In this document: positions 52,299 to 61,062 of the stretch, one piece after another
How positions within the stretch are numbered: position 1 is the first letter of the stretch
How the letters are laid out: each line of letters opens with the position of its first letter
From: Halorubrum sp. Atlit-26R
Lineage (GTDB): Archaea; Halobacteriota; Halobacteria; Halobacteriales; Haloferacaceae
Direction of reading: 5' to 3'
DNA: 64,000 nt
NCBI RefSeq assembly: GCF_003666015.1
Contig: NZ_QPLT01000005.1
Coordinates: 1-64,000, forward strand
Notes under the pieces: model-generated
Told to the model about the DNA's origin: nothing
Databases searched by the model: none
Seen by the model: only the letters and a program-made list of their open reading frames with translations
Program-made: the position numbers and the translations under genes

Positions 52299-53362
52299 TC
52301 CGCGCCCTCCCGCGGCGGCGCGTCCGCCGCGTCGTCACCGGTCGCGTCGTCACCGGCTGCGTCGTCCGCGATCGCCGCCAGCGCGCGTTCGCAGGCGCGG
52401 GCGACGCGCTCGGCGTCGTCCGCGTCGTCGATCCGCGTGTCGGTACGTTCGACGTGCCGGTCGGGGAGTTCGGTCGGATCGTCGTCGTCGAGCACGAACG
52501 CGTCCGCGAAGGGATAGGAGTCGGCCACGCCAGCCGTCGAGGGCTCGCGGCCGACGCCCGCCATCAGCTCCGCGGCCGGCCCGGAGAACACCTCGTCGCC
52601 GACGAACGGCGAGACGGCGACGACGGGCGTCTCGCGGAGCGCGCGCTCGAAGCCCGGCAGCGCCAGCATCGGCCCGAGGCTCGTCACGGGGTTCGAGGGG
52701 CCGATCACGACGGGGTCGGCGAGCGCGTTCAGCACGGCGTCGGTGGGCTCGGCGTCCGCCGCGCCCCGGAACTCCACGTCGGCGACCGGCGGTTCGCCGC
52801 GGCGCGCGACCCAGTACTCCTGGAAGTGGAGCGTCTCGCCGCCCTCGGTGTGGACCAGCGTCGCGACCGGATCGTCGGACATCGGCAGCAGGTCGACGTC
52901 GAGGTCGAACGCGTCCGCGAGCGTCCGAATCGCCTCGGTGAGCGACCTCCCCTCGTCGAGCAGGCTCGTCCGCGTGAGGTGGACCGCCCGGTCGCGGTCG
53001 CCGATCTCCATGAACTCGCCGACCGCCGAGAACCGCCGCCACCGGGCGATCTCCCGGCCCGCCGTCTGCGCTTGGTCGTCGAGGTAGCGGGGCGCCGCTC
53101 CGAGCCCGACCTCGTCGGCGAGCCGCCGCAGCTCCTCGTGGGTCGCGGTCGTGTCGCCGTCGATCCCCCACCACGTCTCGCGGTCGAGGACGCCGCCGCC
53201 CGCGAACAGCACGGTGTCGACGTCGGGGCAGACGAGGTGGCCGCCGAGCTCGACGTCGTCGCCCGTGTTGGCGACGACCGCGGTCTCGGTCGACTCGAAC
53301 ACCCGGGCCGCGCCGTCGAGGAGCTTCGGCGTGCCCGTCCCCCCGGCGAGGAAGGTTACCAT
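52295..53362 (-). CDS. cofD: 2-phospho-L-lactate transferase CofD (coenzyme F420 synthesis)
   Basis: 355 aa. Joins an activated phospholactate or PEP unit to [22 protein letters not shown] (residues 1-20) is the nucleotide/FO-binding start, then [35 protein letters not shown] and [19 protein letters not shown] (about 226-244). C-terminal Asp/Ala tail. Minus-strand gatacaaa about 27 bases before the ATG. First gene of a four-gene operon with 4-base overlaps at each junction. Confidence 0.95.
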   Translation of the reverse strand: MVTFLAGGTGTPKLLDGAARVFESTETAVVANTGDDVELGGHLVCPDVDTVLFAGGGVLDRETWWGIDGDTTATHEELRRLADEVGLGAAPRYLDDQAQTAGREIARWRRFSAVGEFMEIGDRDRAVHLTRTSLLDEGRSLTEAIRTLADAFDLDVDLLPMSDDPVATLVHTEGGETLHFQEYWVARRGEPPVADVEFRGAADAEPTDAVLNALADPVVIGPSNPVTSLGPMLALPGFERALRETPVVAVSPFVGDEVFSGPAAELMAGVGREPSTAGVADSYPFADAFVLDDDDPTELPDRHVERTDTRIDDADDAERVARACERALAAIADDAAGDDATGDDAADAPPREGAE

Positions 53363-53482
53363 ACCGGCGCAAGGCGACCCCCGGATTTGTATCCTCGCCT
53401 CCGCGGGCGACGAGTCGGATCGAGGCGAGGTCGACGGCGTCATTTATAAGCGACCGACGACGCGCTACCGATCTTCGCGGTC

Positions 53483-53727
53483 GGCGCGTGCCGGCGAGCG
53501 CCCGCAGGGCGCGAGTCGCACGCGCGAGGGACGCCGCGAGCGACCGGAGGGAGCGAGCGGCGAGGCTGGGGAGGCGTGAGGTGCGGTCGCTGTGCGGTGC
53601 GGGGCGGGACTCGAAGGGGCAGTCGCGAGGCGGGCGCAGGCGACGTAAGCACTGGAAGGAGCGAGCGCAGCGAGCGACTGAAGCGCGCAACGAGCGTGCG
53701 CCCGCCTCGCGGCTGGGGCTTCGGGGG
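53483..53727 (+). repeat. Structured dispersed element, copy D (candidate ncRNA)
   Basis: 245 bp between cofD and icd, preceded by TTTATAA at 53443-53449. Helix 1: CGCGTGC/GCACGCG with inner GCGCCC/GGGCGC. Helix 2: CGCCGC/GCGGCG, a different sequence from A-C. Helix 3: arms 53620-53638 and 53697-53715, 19 bp, with one G-U pair (5' arm CAGTCGCGAGGCGGGCGCA). The outer closing pair is CTCGAAG with CTTCGGGG, an A-U to G-C exchange against the other copies. Inside: CGACGTAAGCACTGG. Confidence 0.8.
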
Positions 53728-53900
53728 TGTTCGTCGTCGATCCGCTGTCGGTTATTTATAAGCGAGCGGCTGGGTCTTCGGCGGTGTTGGCCGTCGGTCC
53801 GTAGTCGGCTATTTATAAGCAAACGGCTGAGGCTTTGGAGGAGTCAGCCGTCGATCTCCGGTCGATCATTTATAAACGAACGGCCGGGGATCTGGACGCG
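53728..53900 (+). repeat. 57-bp tandem array after element D
   Basis: TTTATAA boxes at 53755, 53812 and 53869 are each exactly 57 bases apart. After each comes an imperfect copy of the element's 3' arm: agcgagcggctgggtcttcg, agcaaacggctgaggctttg and aacgaacggccggggatctg. The units have diverged more at base level than in spacing. No ORF. The last part of the gap to 54015 holds nothing recognised. Confidence 0.85.
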
Positions 53901-54015
53901 GTCGCAGCGATCTCTTAAAAACGCGGTTCGACCGAATATACCAGAGAGTCGACGCCGAGACGAGATCGAAAAAACATCGAGACCGATCGGCCCGCGATCC
54001 GCTCTTATACGTGCC

Positions 54016-55278
54016 TTACGCCAGCTCGTCGATTTTCTCGACGACGGCGTCCGCGAACTCGCTGGTCGCGAGCTTCTCGCCGCCCTCGATCTGTCGGTGG
54101 AGGTCGTAGGTGACCTTCCCGGAGGCGATGGTCTCCTCGACGGCGTCGCGGACGAGGTCCGCGGCGTCGTCCCAGCCGAGGTAATCGAGCATCTCGCGGC
54201 CCGAGAGGATCATCGCGGTGGGGTTCACCTTGTCCTCGCCGGCGTACTTGGGCGCGGAGCCGTGGACCGGCTCGGCGAGACAGCGACCGTGACCGAAGTT
54301 GGCGCCGGGCGCGATGCCGAGGCCGCCGATCTGCGCGCCGGCGGCGTCGGACATGTAGTCGCCGTTGAGGTTCATCGTCGCGATGACGGAGTACTCGTCG
54401 GTGCGGGTCAGCAGCTGCTGGAGCATGTTGTCCGCGATGCGGTCCTTGACGACGACGGTGCCCTCGGGCTGCTCGCCGTCGTGGTCCTCCCAGAGCTGGT
54501 CCTCGGTGATCACGTCCTCGCCGTACTCCTCCTCGGCGACCTCGTAGCCCCAGTCGCGGAAGGCGCCCTCGGTGAACTTCATGATGTTCCCCTTGTGGAC
54601 GAGGGTGACCGAGTCGCGGCCGTTGGCGACCGCGTAGTCGATCGCCTCGCGGACGAGGCGCTTCGAGCCGAACTCGGAGATGGGCTTGACGCCGATGCCG
54701 ACCGGGCCGTCGTGGATGACGTCCGCGATGCCCATGTCGTCCTCGAGGAAGTCGCGCACCTGCTCGACCTCGTCGGTGCCGGCCTCCCACTCGACGCCCG
54801 CGTAGACGTCCTCCGTGTTCTCACGGAAGGTGACCATGTCCATCTCCTCGGGGCTCTTGACGGGCGACGGGACGCCCTCGAGGTGGTAGGTGGGGCGGAC
54901 GTTCGCGAACAGGTCGAGCGTCTGCCGGAGCGCGACGTTCAGCGAGCGGAACCCGGCGCCGACGGGGGTCGTCAGCGGGCCCTTGATCGCGACGCGGTGG
55001 TTCCGGATGGCCGAGACGGTGTCCTCGGGGAGGTTCTCGTCGTACTTCTCGCGGGCGCTCTCGCCCGCGTAGACGCGCATCCACGCGATGGAGCGGCCCG
55101 TCGCCTCGGCGGCGGCGTCGAGTACCTGCTGCGCGGCCGGCCCGACGTCGGTGCCGATCCCGTCGCCGTGGATGATCGGGACGATCGGATTCGAAGGAAC
55201 GTTCAGCTCGCCGGTCTCCTCGTCGGCGAGCGTGATGGCTTCGCCGTCGTCGGGTACGTCGACCTTATCGTAGCTCAT
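54016..55278 (-). CDS. icd: Isocitrate dehydrogenase (NADP+)
   Basis: 420 aa, as expected for the prokaryotic enzyme. Oxidative decarboxylation of isocitrate in the TCA cycle. VPSNPIVPIIHGDGIGTDVG near the start, substrate loop FRSLNVALRQTLDLFANVRP (about 106-125), Lys/Tyr site LVHKGNIMKFTEGAFRDWGY, and the metal/cofactor region ATMNLNGDYMSDAAGAQIGG then GSAPKYAGEDKVNPTAMILS. The cofactor loop KYAGEDKVNP fits NADP. Stands alone. Confidence 0.97.
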   Translation of the reverse strand: MSYDKVDVPDDGEAITLADEETGELNVPSNPIVPIIHGDGIGTDVGPAAQQVLDAAAEATGRSIAWMRVYAGESAREKYDENLPEDTVSAIRNHRVAIKGPLTTPVGAGFRSLNVALRQTLDLFANVRPTYHLEGVPSPVKSPEEMDMVTFRENTEDVYAGVEWEAGTDEVEQVRDFLEDDMGIADVIHDGPVGIGVKPISEFGSKRLVREAIDYAVANGRDSVTLVHKGNIMKFTEGAFRDWGYEVAEEEYGEDVITEDQLWEDHDGEQPEGTVVVKDRIADNMLQQLLTRTDEYSVIATMNLNGDYMSDAAGAQIGGLGIAPGANFGHGRCLAEPVHGSAPKYAGEDKVNPTAMILSGREMLDYLGWDDAADLVRDAVEETIASGKVTYDLHRQIEGGEKLATSEFADAVVEKIDELA

Positions 55279-55375
55279 GAACGTTCGTGGATTCAGTTGG
55301 GCCCCTAAAGTGCCTGCCGTTTTCGGCGTGAGCGTCGCGCTCGCAGCGTTTGCCGGTTCTACCTCCCGGTCCGCC

Positions 55376-56398
55376 TCAGACCGGTTCGACCTCGACGTCG
55401 AACATCGACCGCCAGCGGTAGCGCCGCCCGCCCCAGACGAACGTCCGCCGCGCGAGCGCGTACGCCATCAGCGGCGGGGCGATCAGCACCCCGGGCGCCG
55501 CGAGCAGGAACGTCGCGCGGTCGATTCCGAATCGAGCGTACGCGGCACCCGCCAGCGCCGTGACGAGCGCCACGCCCACGACCGGCGCGAACAGACAGAG
55601 CGCGGCCGTGACGACGCCGAAGACGGCGTTGAACGCGGTCGCGGCCGGGGCGTGGTACCGGGTGATCGTGAAGAACCGGACGAACCGCTCCAGCGACCCC
55701 CGGAGCGACCCGCCGGCCTCGACGTAGCGCGTCCGGTCGACCGCCGACACGTCGACGTGGTCGGTGAGCGTCCCGTCGTCGCTGACGGTCCGGCGGAGGT
55801 CCCGACGGAACGCCGCCTCCCCGTCGCGGAGGTCGTCGCGCTCGAATATCACCGCGCCGCCCCACGCGACGCCGGCGGCGAACACCGCGAGCGTCCCGCC
55901 GATCACGTACGCCGGCTCGAACAGCCGAGCGAGGGGGTCGAGCCCGACGAACACCGGTACCTCGGTGGTCGGCCCCCGCCGGTCGTAGTCGGCGTCGAGC
56001 GTCGCCAGCCAGTCGGCGGGATGGCGAAAGTCGTCGTCGGTCCACGCGATCCGGTCGTTTTCGGCCGCCTCCATCCCGGCCGCGATGGCGTTCGCCTTCC
56101 CGGAGCAGCCCTCCGGCTCGCCGGCGATCACGACCCGGACCCGCTCCGGGAGGTCGCCGCGCCGGTCCGCGACGGGGTCGTCCGCGGAGTCGCAGATCAC
56201 GAGGAGTTCGTCGGCGGCGGGGTCGGCGCCGTCGGCGTCGCCGTCGCCCTCACCGCCCTCCCAGTCGCCGCGGAACGCCTCGGGACCGCGGAGCTGCGCC
56301 GCCACCTCGTCGCAGGCGTCGGTCCAGCGGACGGTCGGGAGCAGGACCGACACCGGCGTCGGGCCCGTCGACGCCGAGCTCGGTTCCGAGTCGGTCAC
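55376..56398 (-). CDS. Family 2 glycosyltransferase, membrane-anchored
   Basis: 340 aa from GTG (VTDSEPSSASTGPTP), placed 27 bases after a minus-strand tttataaa at 56421-56428. GT-A fold: VSVLLPTVRWTDACDEV, EPEGCSGKANAIAAGMEAA, the DxD-like WTDDDFRHPADWLA and DHVDVSAVDRTRYVEAGGSL, then FVRFFTITRYHAPA with the Q/RxxRW-like site and three or four C-terminal helices. It resembles ceramide-glucosyltransferase-like (HpnI-type) enzymes, so a lipid acceptor is possible. Confidence 0.86.
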   Translation of the reverse strand: MTDSEPSSASTGPTPVSVLLPTVRWTDACDEVAAQLRGPEAFRGDWEGGEGDGDADGADPAADELLVICDSADDPVADRRGDLPERVRVVIAGEPEGCSGKANAIAAGMEAAENDRIAWTDDDFRHPADWLATLDADYDRRGPTTEVPVFVGLDPLARLFEPAYVIGGTLAVFAAGVAWGGAVIFERDDLRDGEAAFRRDLRRTVSDDGTLTDHVDVSAVDRTRYVEAGGSLRGSLERFVRFFTITRYHAPAATAFNAVFGVVTAALCLFAPVVGVALVTALAGAAYARFGIDRATFLLAAPGVLIAPPLMAYALARRTFVWGGRRYRWRSMFDVEVEPV

Positions 56399-56547
56399 GC
56401 CGGGCGGTTCGGGCGGCCGATTTATAAACGCAGGCGGTCGAACCGTGGGCCCGCTCGTCGCCTCCCCGGCGCCGCCGGTCGTCACGATGCCCCCGACTCG
56501 CCCGCCGGCTTCCGGACGTTTATGTGGCCGCCGCGGGACCCTCCGGT

Positions 56548-57441
56548 ATGCGAGTCATCGTCCACGGCGGCGCCGGCGGCGCGCCGGACGACCCGGAGCC
56601 CAGACAGGCGGTCCTCGACGAGGCGGCCGCGCGCGGCGCCGACGCCGCGACGCCGCTCGACGCGGTCGAGTCGGCGGTCGGCGTCCTCGAGTCGGACCCC
56701 CGGTTCAACGCGGGCGTCGGCGGAGCGGTCCAGTCGGACGGCGTCGTCCGCACCGACGCCGGCGTGATGACCTCCGACCGCGAGATCGGCGCGGCCTGCT
56801 CGATGCCGGGCGTCGAGCACGCGGCGAGCGTCGCCCGCGTGGTCCACGCCGAGACGCCGCACATCTTCGTCTCGGGCGAGCACGCCGTCGACCTCGCCGA
56901 CGATTTCGGCGTCGAGACCGGCGTCGACCTGCTCACCGACGAGAAACGCGAGCGCTACGAGACCGAGGACCCGCCGCGGGGCGGTTCCCGCGAACACCTC
57001 GACTGGCTCGCCTCGCGGTTCGGATCGGGCGACGACCAGGCGGGGGAGCGCTCGGAGAGCGATGCGCCCGACCACGACACGGTCGGCGCGGTCGCGACCG
57101 ACGGCGACTCGTTCGCGGCGGTCACCTCCACGGGCGGCCGATCGTTCGCGCTCGCGGGGCGCGTCGGCGACGTGCCGCAGGTCGGCTCGGGCTTCTTCTG
57201 TACCGAGGCCGGCGGCGCGAGCGCGACGGGCGCCGGCGAGGACATCGCGCGCGTGACGCTCTCGCGGCGCGCCGTCGACTTCCTCGACGACGGCCTCGAC
57301 GCGCAGGCCGCGGCGGACCGGGCGATCGAGGAGTTCGAGGAGCTAACGGGGTCGGGCGCGGGCGTGATCGTCCTCGGCGACGAGGGCGCCGGGAGCGCGT
57401 TCAACACGGAAGAGATGCAGACGAGCGCGGCCGAGAAGTAG
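56548..57441 (+). CDS. Isoaspartyl peptidase/L-asparaginase (Ntn hydrolase)
   Basis: 297 aa. Self-cleaving Ntn hydrolase; the nucleophile Thr is in DHDTVGAVATDGDSFAAVTS (about residue 174), which becomes the N-terminus of the small subunit. Large-subunit motifs: VIVHGGAGGAPDDPEP, DAVESAVGVLESDPRFNAG and GVGGAVQSDGVVRTDAGVM. Small-subunit GRVGDVPQVGSGFFC and GAGEDIARVTLSRR complete the site. ATG at 56548 follows cgtttatg by 28 bases. Confidence 0.94.
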   Translation: MRVIVHGGAGGAPDDPEPRQAVLDEAAARGADAATPLDAVESAVGVLESDPRFNAGVGGAVQSDGVVRTDAGVMTSDREIGAACSMPGVEHAASVARVVHAETPHIFVSGEHAVDLADDFGVETGVDLLTDEKRERYETEDPPRGGSREHLDWLASRFGSGDDQAGERSESDAPDHDTVGAVATDGDSFAAVTSTGGRSFALAGRVGDVPQVGSGFFCTEAGGASATGAGEDIARVTLSRRAVDFLDDGLDAQAAADRAIEEFEELTGSGAGVIVLGDEGAGSAFNTEEMQTSAAEK

Positions 57442-57511
57442 TCGGCGGCGCGGAGCGGCGGTATCGAAGCCGAAGCGGCCTCCGCCGCGGGTGACAAGCG
57501 GGGCCCCATCG

Positions 57512-58060
57512 CTATTCGAGTTCGGCTTCGAGTTTCGGATTGCGGTTCGTCGTGGGGACGTCGGAGCCGATGAGCTCCCCGCACGCGTCGACGAACTCGG
57601 CGTCGGCAAGCTCTCCGCAGAGGACGTGCGTCCGCTCCTCGGTGGTGATGTACACGTCGATCACCTCGCGGTTCGGTCGCGAGAGGAGGCCGTAGGTGAC
57701 GTTCCAGCCGCCGACCGCGAAGAGGCCGAGGAACCCCGCGAACGCGACCTCGGTCCGCGTCTCGACCCGTCCGAGGTAGACGGCAGCGACGATCCCGACG
57801 GTGAGGACCAGAGAGACGAGGAGGAAGAACAGTCCGAGGAACGTGTGTCGGAGGAACGCGGTGTTCCGTTCGAACTCGACGGCGGTCACGTCGCCGACCG
57901 GGACCGACACGGGGGTGTCCTCCGAGGGCGGGGCGTACGAGACCTCCCCGTCGGCCGCGGTGAACGAAACGGTCCGTTCGCTGTTAACGACGTATTCGCC
58001 GACGTGAGCTTCCGTCGCGAAATCCATTTGAGAGGACCAGACGTGTCCGGCGTATTCCAT
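57512..58060 (-). CDS. Membrane protein with PH-like domain, unknown
   Basis: 182 aa. First 70 residues look like a small beta domain (YVVNSERTVSFTAADGEVSY, VPVGDVTAVEFERNTAFLRH), then two helices (FLGLFFLLVSLVLTVGIVAAV and VAFAGFLGLFAVGGWNVTYG) and a second beta part (REVIDVYITTEERTHVLCG). This layout is like bacterial-type PH-domain membrane proteins. An in-frame ATG at 58027 (MDFATEAHVG) is an alternative start. Function unknown. Confidence 0.75.
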   Translation of the reverse strand: MEYAGHVWSSQMDFATEAHVGEYVVNSERTVSFTAADGEVSYAPPSEDTPVSVPVGDVTAVEFERNTAFLRHTFLGLFFLLVSLVLTVGIVAAVYLGRVETRTEVAFAGFLGLFAVGGWNVTYGLLSRPNREVIDVYITTEERTHVLCGELADAEFVDACGELIGSDVPTTNRNPKLEAELE

Positions 58061-58106
58061 TCCTCTTGATATGTACGTTGCGGTACCTGTCTGCGGTCGC
58101 TCCCGC

Positions 58107-58520
58107 CTACCCGAGCCGCTCGTCGAGGATGAGCCGCGTCTTCGTCGACTTGACCTCGTCCATCTCGCGGGCCTTCGTGATCAGTTCGTTGACCGCGCGC
58201 GTGTCGACCGCGTCGACGACGAGGACGACGTCCTCCTCGCCGGAGACCTGCCAGACGAAGTCCACCTCCTCCCACTCCACCATCCGCTGACCGACCGCGT
58301 CGGTGTTGACGTTCATCTCCACCGAGATCTCGATCATCGCCTTCACGTTGCCGGTGCGGGTCGTGACGGTGAACCGCTCGATCACGCCCTCGTCTGTCAT
58401 CCGGTCGACGCGGTTGCGCACGGTGCCCTCGGAGGTCCCCACCCGGTCCGCGATCTCCGTGTACGGGGTCCGCGCGTCCCGCCGCAGGATCGAGAGGATC
58501 CGTCGGTCGAGGTCGTCCAT
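58107..58520 (-). CDS. Lrp/AsnC family transcription regulator adjacent to carA
   Basis: 137 aa. HTH: MDDLDRRILSILRRDARTPY and ADRVGTSEGTVRNRVDRMTD; RAM domain with VSGEEDVVLVVDAVDTRAVN and a C-terminal STKTRLILDERLG. Divergent to carA across 97 bases that contain a perfect inverted repeat, so control of carA and itself is likely. The ligand may be an amino acid such as Gln or Arg, but that is a guess. Confidence 0.93.
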   Translation of the reverse strand: MDDLDRRILSILRRDARTPYTEIADRVGTSEGTVRNRVDRMTDEGVIERFTVTTRTGNVKAMIEISVEMNVNTDAVGQRMVEWEEVDFVWQVSGEEDVVLVVDAVDTRAVNELITKAREMDEVKSTKTRLILDERLG

Positions 58521-58551
58521 ACCCGATCCTCTCTCCCCCGCCGCCTTACCC

Positions 58552-58568
58552 GTTACGAATATCGTAAC
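58552..58568. promoter_or_regulatory. Inverted repeat operator between lrp and carA
   Basis: GTTACGAATATCGTAAC: perfect 7-bp arms around ATA. It lies 31 bases from the lrp start and ahead of the carA TATA-like catttatta (58586-58594). A weaker TACGtttctCGTA sits right before the carA ATG (58605-58617). Lrp proteins bind such dyads; position upstream of TATA for carA suits activation, and near the lrp promoter suits autorepression. Confidence 0.65.
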
Positions 58569-58617
58569 TAACCTTCGAACGACGCATTTATTATCCTTTG
58601 CGCGTACGTTTCTCGTA

Positions 58618-59685
58618 ATGTCGGACGCCTACATCGCGCTGGCCGACGGACGCGTGCTCGAAGCGCGCGCCCGTGCGCCGGGGCGCACCCGCGGCGAACT
58701 GGTGTTCACGACCGCGTACACCGGCTACGAGGAGTCGCTCACCGACCCCTCCTACGCCGAGCAGGTGCTCACCTTCTCGTACCCCCTCATCGGGAACTAC
58801 GGCGTCCGAAGCGAGCGGTTCGAGTCCGAGTCGGTCCAGCCCCGCGCGGCGGTCGCCCGCGAGCTGACCGACGACGTCGCCGACTGGCTCGCCGAGGAGG
58901 GCGTGCCGGCCGTCGACCACGTCGACACCCGCGAGATCGTCACCACCGTCCGCGAGGAGGGCGCGATGGCCTGCGGGATCGCCGCCGGCCCGGACGCGAC
59001 CCCCGAGGACGCGGTCGAGGAGATGGAGGCGTGTAAGCCGATGAGCGACCACGTCGACATCGGCGCGCAGGTCTCGGTCGCCGAGCCCACCGTCCACGAG
59101 AGCGCCGACGGCGGCGACGTCGACGTCGCGATGCTCGACTGCGGCGCGAAGGGCTCGATCGTCTCCTCGCTCACCGAGCGCGGCGCGGACGTCCACGTCC
59201 TCCCGTACGACGCGACCCCCGAGGACGTGGCGGCCGTCGACCCCGACGTGCTGTTCGTCTCGAACGGCCCGGGCGACCCGGAGAACTTCGTCGCCGCGCA
59301 GGACGTGGTCGACGAGTTCGCGGGCGAGCTCCCCCTCGCGGGGATCTGCCTCGGCCAGCAGGTGATCACGAGCGCGCTCGGCGGCTCGACGGAGAAGATG
59401 GCGTTCGGCCACCGCGGCGTCAACCAGCCGGTCAAGGACCTCCGCACGGACAAGGTCGTGATGACCACCCAGAACCACGGCTACACGGTCGCCGACACCG
59501 GCCCGCTCGAAGTGACGCAGGTGAACGTCAACGACGACACCGTCGAGGGCCTCGACAGCGAGGAGCTGGACGTCATCACCCGCCAGTACCACCCCGAGGC
59601 GAACCCCGGTCCGCACGACTCGCTCGGCTTCTTCGACGAGGTGCTCGACCTGGCGACCTCGTCGCGTCGAGTCGCGGCCGACTGA
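58618..59685 (+). CDS. carA: Carbamoyl-phosphate synthase small subunit
   Basis: 355 aa. Glutaminase subunit feeding ammonia to CarB for pyrimidine and arginine synthesis. N-domain with GELVFTTAYTGYEESLTDPS and FSYPLIGNYGVRSE; glutaminase with FVSNGPGDPENF, nucleophile Cys in LAGICLGQQVITSALGG (about 247) and the triad His/Glu in RQYHPEANPGPHDS. carB is not adjacent in this window. TATA-like catttatta is about 28 bases before ATG. Confidence 0.97.
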   Translation: MSDAYIALADGRVLEARARAPGRTRGELVFTTAYTGYEESLTDPSYAEQVLTFSYPLIGNYGVRSERFESESVQPRAAVARELTDDVADWLAEEGVPAVDHVDTREIVTTVREEGAMACGIAAGPDATPEDAVEEMEACKPMSDHVDIGAQVSVAEPTVHESADGGDVDVAMLDCGAKGSIVSSLTERGADVHVLPYDATPEDVAAVDPDVLFVSNGPGDPENFVAAQDVVDEFAGELPLAGICLGQQVITSALGGSTEKMAFGHRGVNQPVKDLRTDKVVMTTQNHGYTVADTGPLEVTQVNVNDDTVEGLDSEELDVITRQYHPEANPGPHDSLGFFDEVLDLATSSRRVAAD

Positions 59686-59863
59686 CCGCTCGCTCACCGA
59701 GTTCCCGCTTTTCCGGTTCCGGCACCCTCCGCTGACCACACGGAGTACCACTCGGTCGACGCCCGCGACGTCCGTCCCCGATTCATCTCGGCTCGCTCTT
59801 CGCACCTTCCCCTCCTCGCCGCGGACCGGCGACGTTTTCTCCCGCCGCCTCGCAGGGTGACGC

Positions 59864-60769
59864 ATGCCAACCGAGATCCTGCTCACCAACGACGACGGGA
59901 TCGACGCCGTCGGGATCCGGGCGCTCGCGGACGCGCTCTCGCGCGACTACGACGTGACGGTCGTCGCGCCCGCGACGAACCAGTCCGGCGTCGGCGGCGC
60001 GCGCTCGTGGTGGGAGACGACGGTCGACTACACCGAGACGGACCGCGGCTACGCGGTCGAGGGCACCCCCGCGGACTGCGTCGCGGTCGCGGACGTGGCG
60101 CTCGGGCTCGACCCCGACGTCGTCGTCTCCGGCTGTAACCACGGGCCGAACATCGGCGCGCACATCCTCGGGCAGTCCGGCACCGTCGGCGCCGCGATGG
60201 AGGCCTCCTTCCTCGGCACGCCCGCGGTCGCGGTCTCGCTGTACGACCGCGGCAACCTCCCCGTGCCGCCGACGCTCGACAACGGCGACTTCGCGGTTGC
60301 GGGCGAGGTCGTCGCCGACCTGATCGACCGCGCCGAGGCCGGGAGTCACGCCGGCGACGGGGCGCGCGACGGCGGCCTCGAACTCCCGTTCGGCGCCGAC
60401 GTGCTGAACGTCAACGTCCCGGCCGCGGACGACGAGGCGGCGGCGGATCCGACCTACCGCCTGACCGAGCCCGCGCGCGGCTTCGACGTGATCGAGTTCC
60501 GCCCGGGCGAGGAGGGGCCGGACGACGAGAACGTCCCCGAGGGCTGGGAGTTCGGCGAGCGACGCGGCGAGATGGGGATGGAGCTGCGCGACCGCTTCTG
60601 GCGGGAGTTCCTGCGCGGAAACGTCCAAGACGACCCCGGCTCGGACCGCCGCGCGGCCGTCGAGGGCGAGGTGAGCATCTCGCCGCTGTCGAGCTCCCGG
60701 TCGGTCGCGGGCGAGAAGGCGGGCGACCTCGTCGAGCCGGCCCGGGGCGCGGAGACTGGCGCCGACTGA
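59864..60769 (+). CDS. surE: 5'/3'-nucleotidase SurE
   Basis: 301 aa. Metal-dependent phosphatase acting on nucleoside monophosphates. EILLTNDDGIDAVGIRALAD has the metal-binding DD; then VVAPATNQSGVGGARSWWET, VEGTPADCVAVADVALGL and VVSGCNHGPNIGAHILGQSG with its conserved Asn and AAMEASFLGTPAVAVS. The C-terminal part has an acidic insert (AGSHAGDGARDGG). TATA-like cgttttctc about 27 bases before the ATG. Confidence 0.95.
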   Translation: MPTEILLTNDDGIDAVGIRALADALSRDYDVTVVAPATNQSGVGGARSWWETTVDYTETDRGYAVEGTPADCVAVADVALGLDPDVVVSGCNHGPNIGAHILGQSGTVGAAMEASFLGTPAVAVSLYDRGNLPVPPTLDNGDFAVAGEVVADLIDRAEAGSHAGDGARDGGLELPFGADVLNVNVPAADDEAAADPTYRLTEPARGFDVIEFRPGEEGPDDENVPEGWEFGERRGEMGMELRDRFWREFLRGNVQDDPGSDRRAAVEGEVSISPLSSSRSVAGEKAGDLVEPARGAETGAD

Positions 60770-60825
60770 CGGGCCCGCGCCGTTCGGCGGAAGCGGAGGC
60801 GGCAGAAGCGGGTGACCGGTCGAGT

Positions 60826-61062
60826 TCAGCGACGCGGGCGTCGGCGCCCGCTGCCGGCGAACTCCGCCGCGAGCCGCCCGAGGTACCACACGACGACGAG
60901 GCCGAGGCCGAACCCGGCCCCGGCCGCGGCCAGGAGCTGTATCGGCGACGGGTCCAACTGGAGGGCGATAAGCGGCGGCGTGGCCGTGACGACCGCGAGC
61001 AGCACGAGCTTGATCTTCCGGTTCCCGGCGTCTCGCTCCGCCTCCGAGATGGGTCCTACCAC
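60826..61062 (-). CDS. Small two-helix membrane protein, unknown
   Basis: 78 aa. MVGPISEAERDAGNRKIKLV then helices at about 18-36 (LVLLAVVTATPPLIALQL) and 43-63 (LLAAAGAGFGLGLVVVWYLG), with a very basic end GSGRRRPRR. Convergent with surE. Function unknown. Confidence 0.72.
   Translation of the reverse strand: MVGPISEAERDAGNRKIKLVLLAVVTATPPLIALQLDPSPIQLLAAAGAGFGLGLVVVWYLGRLAAEFAGSGRRRPRR

Noticed and set aside
53728-53900. 57-bp repeats considered as a CRISPR array
   Set aside because: Units are diverged along their whole length and there are no unique spacers between identical repeats; no cas genes are near.
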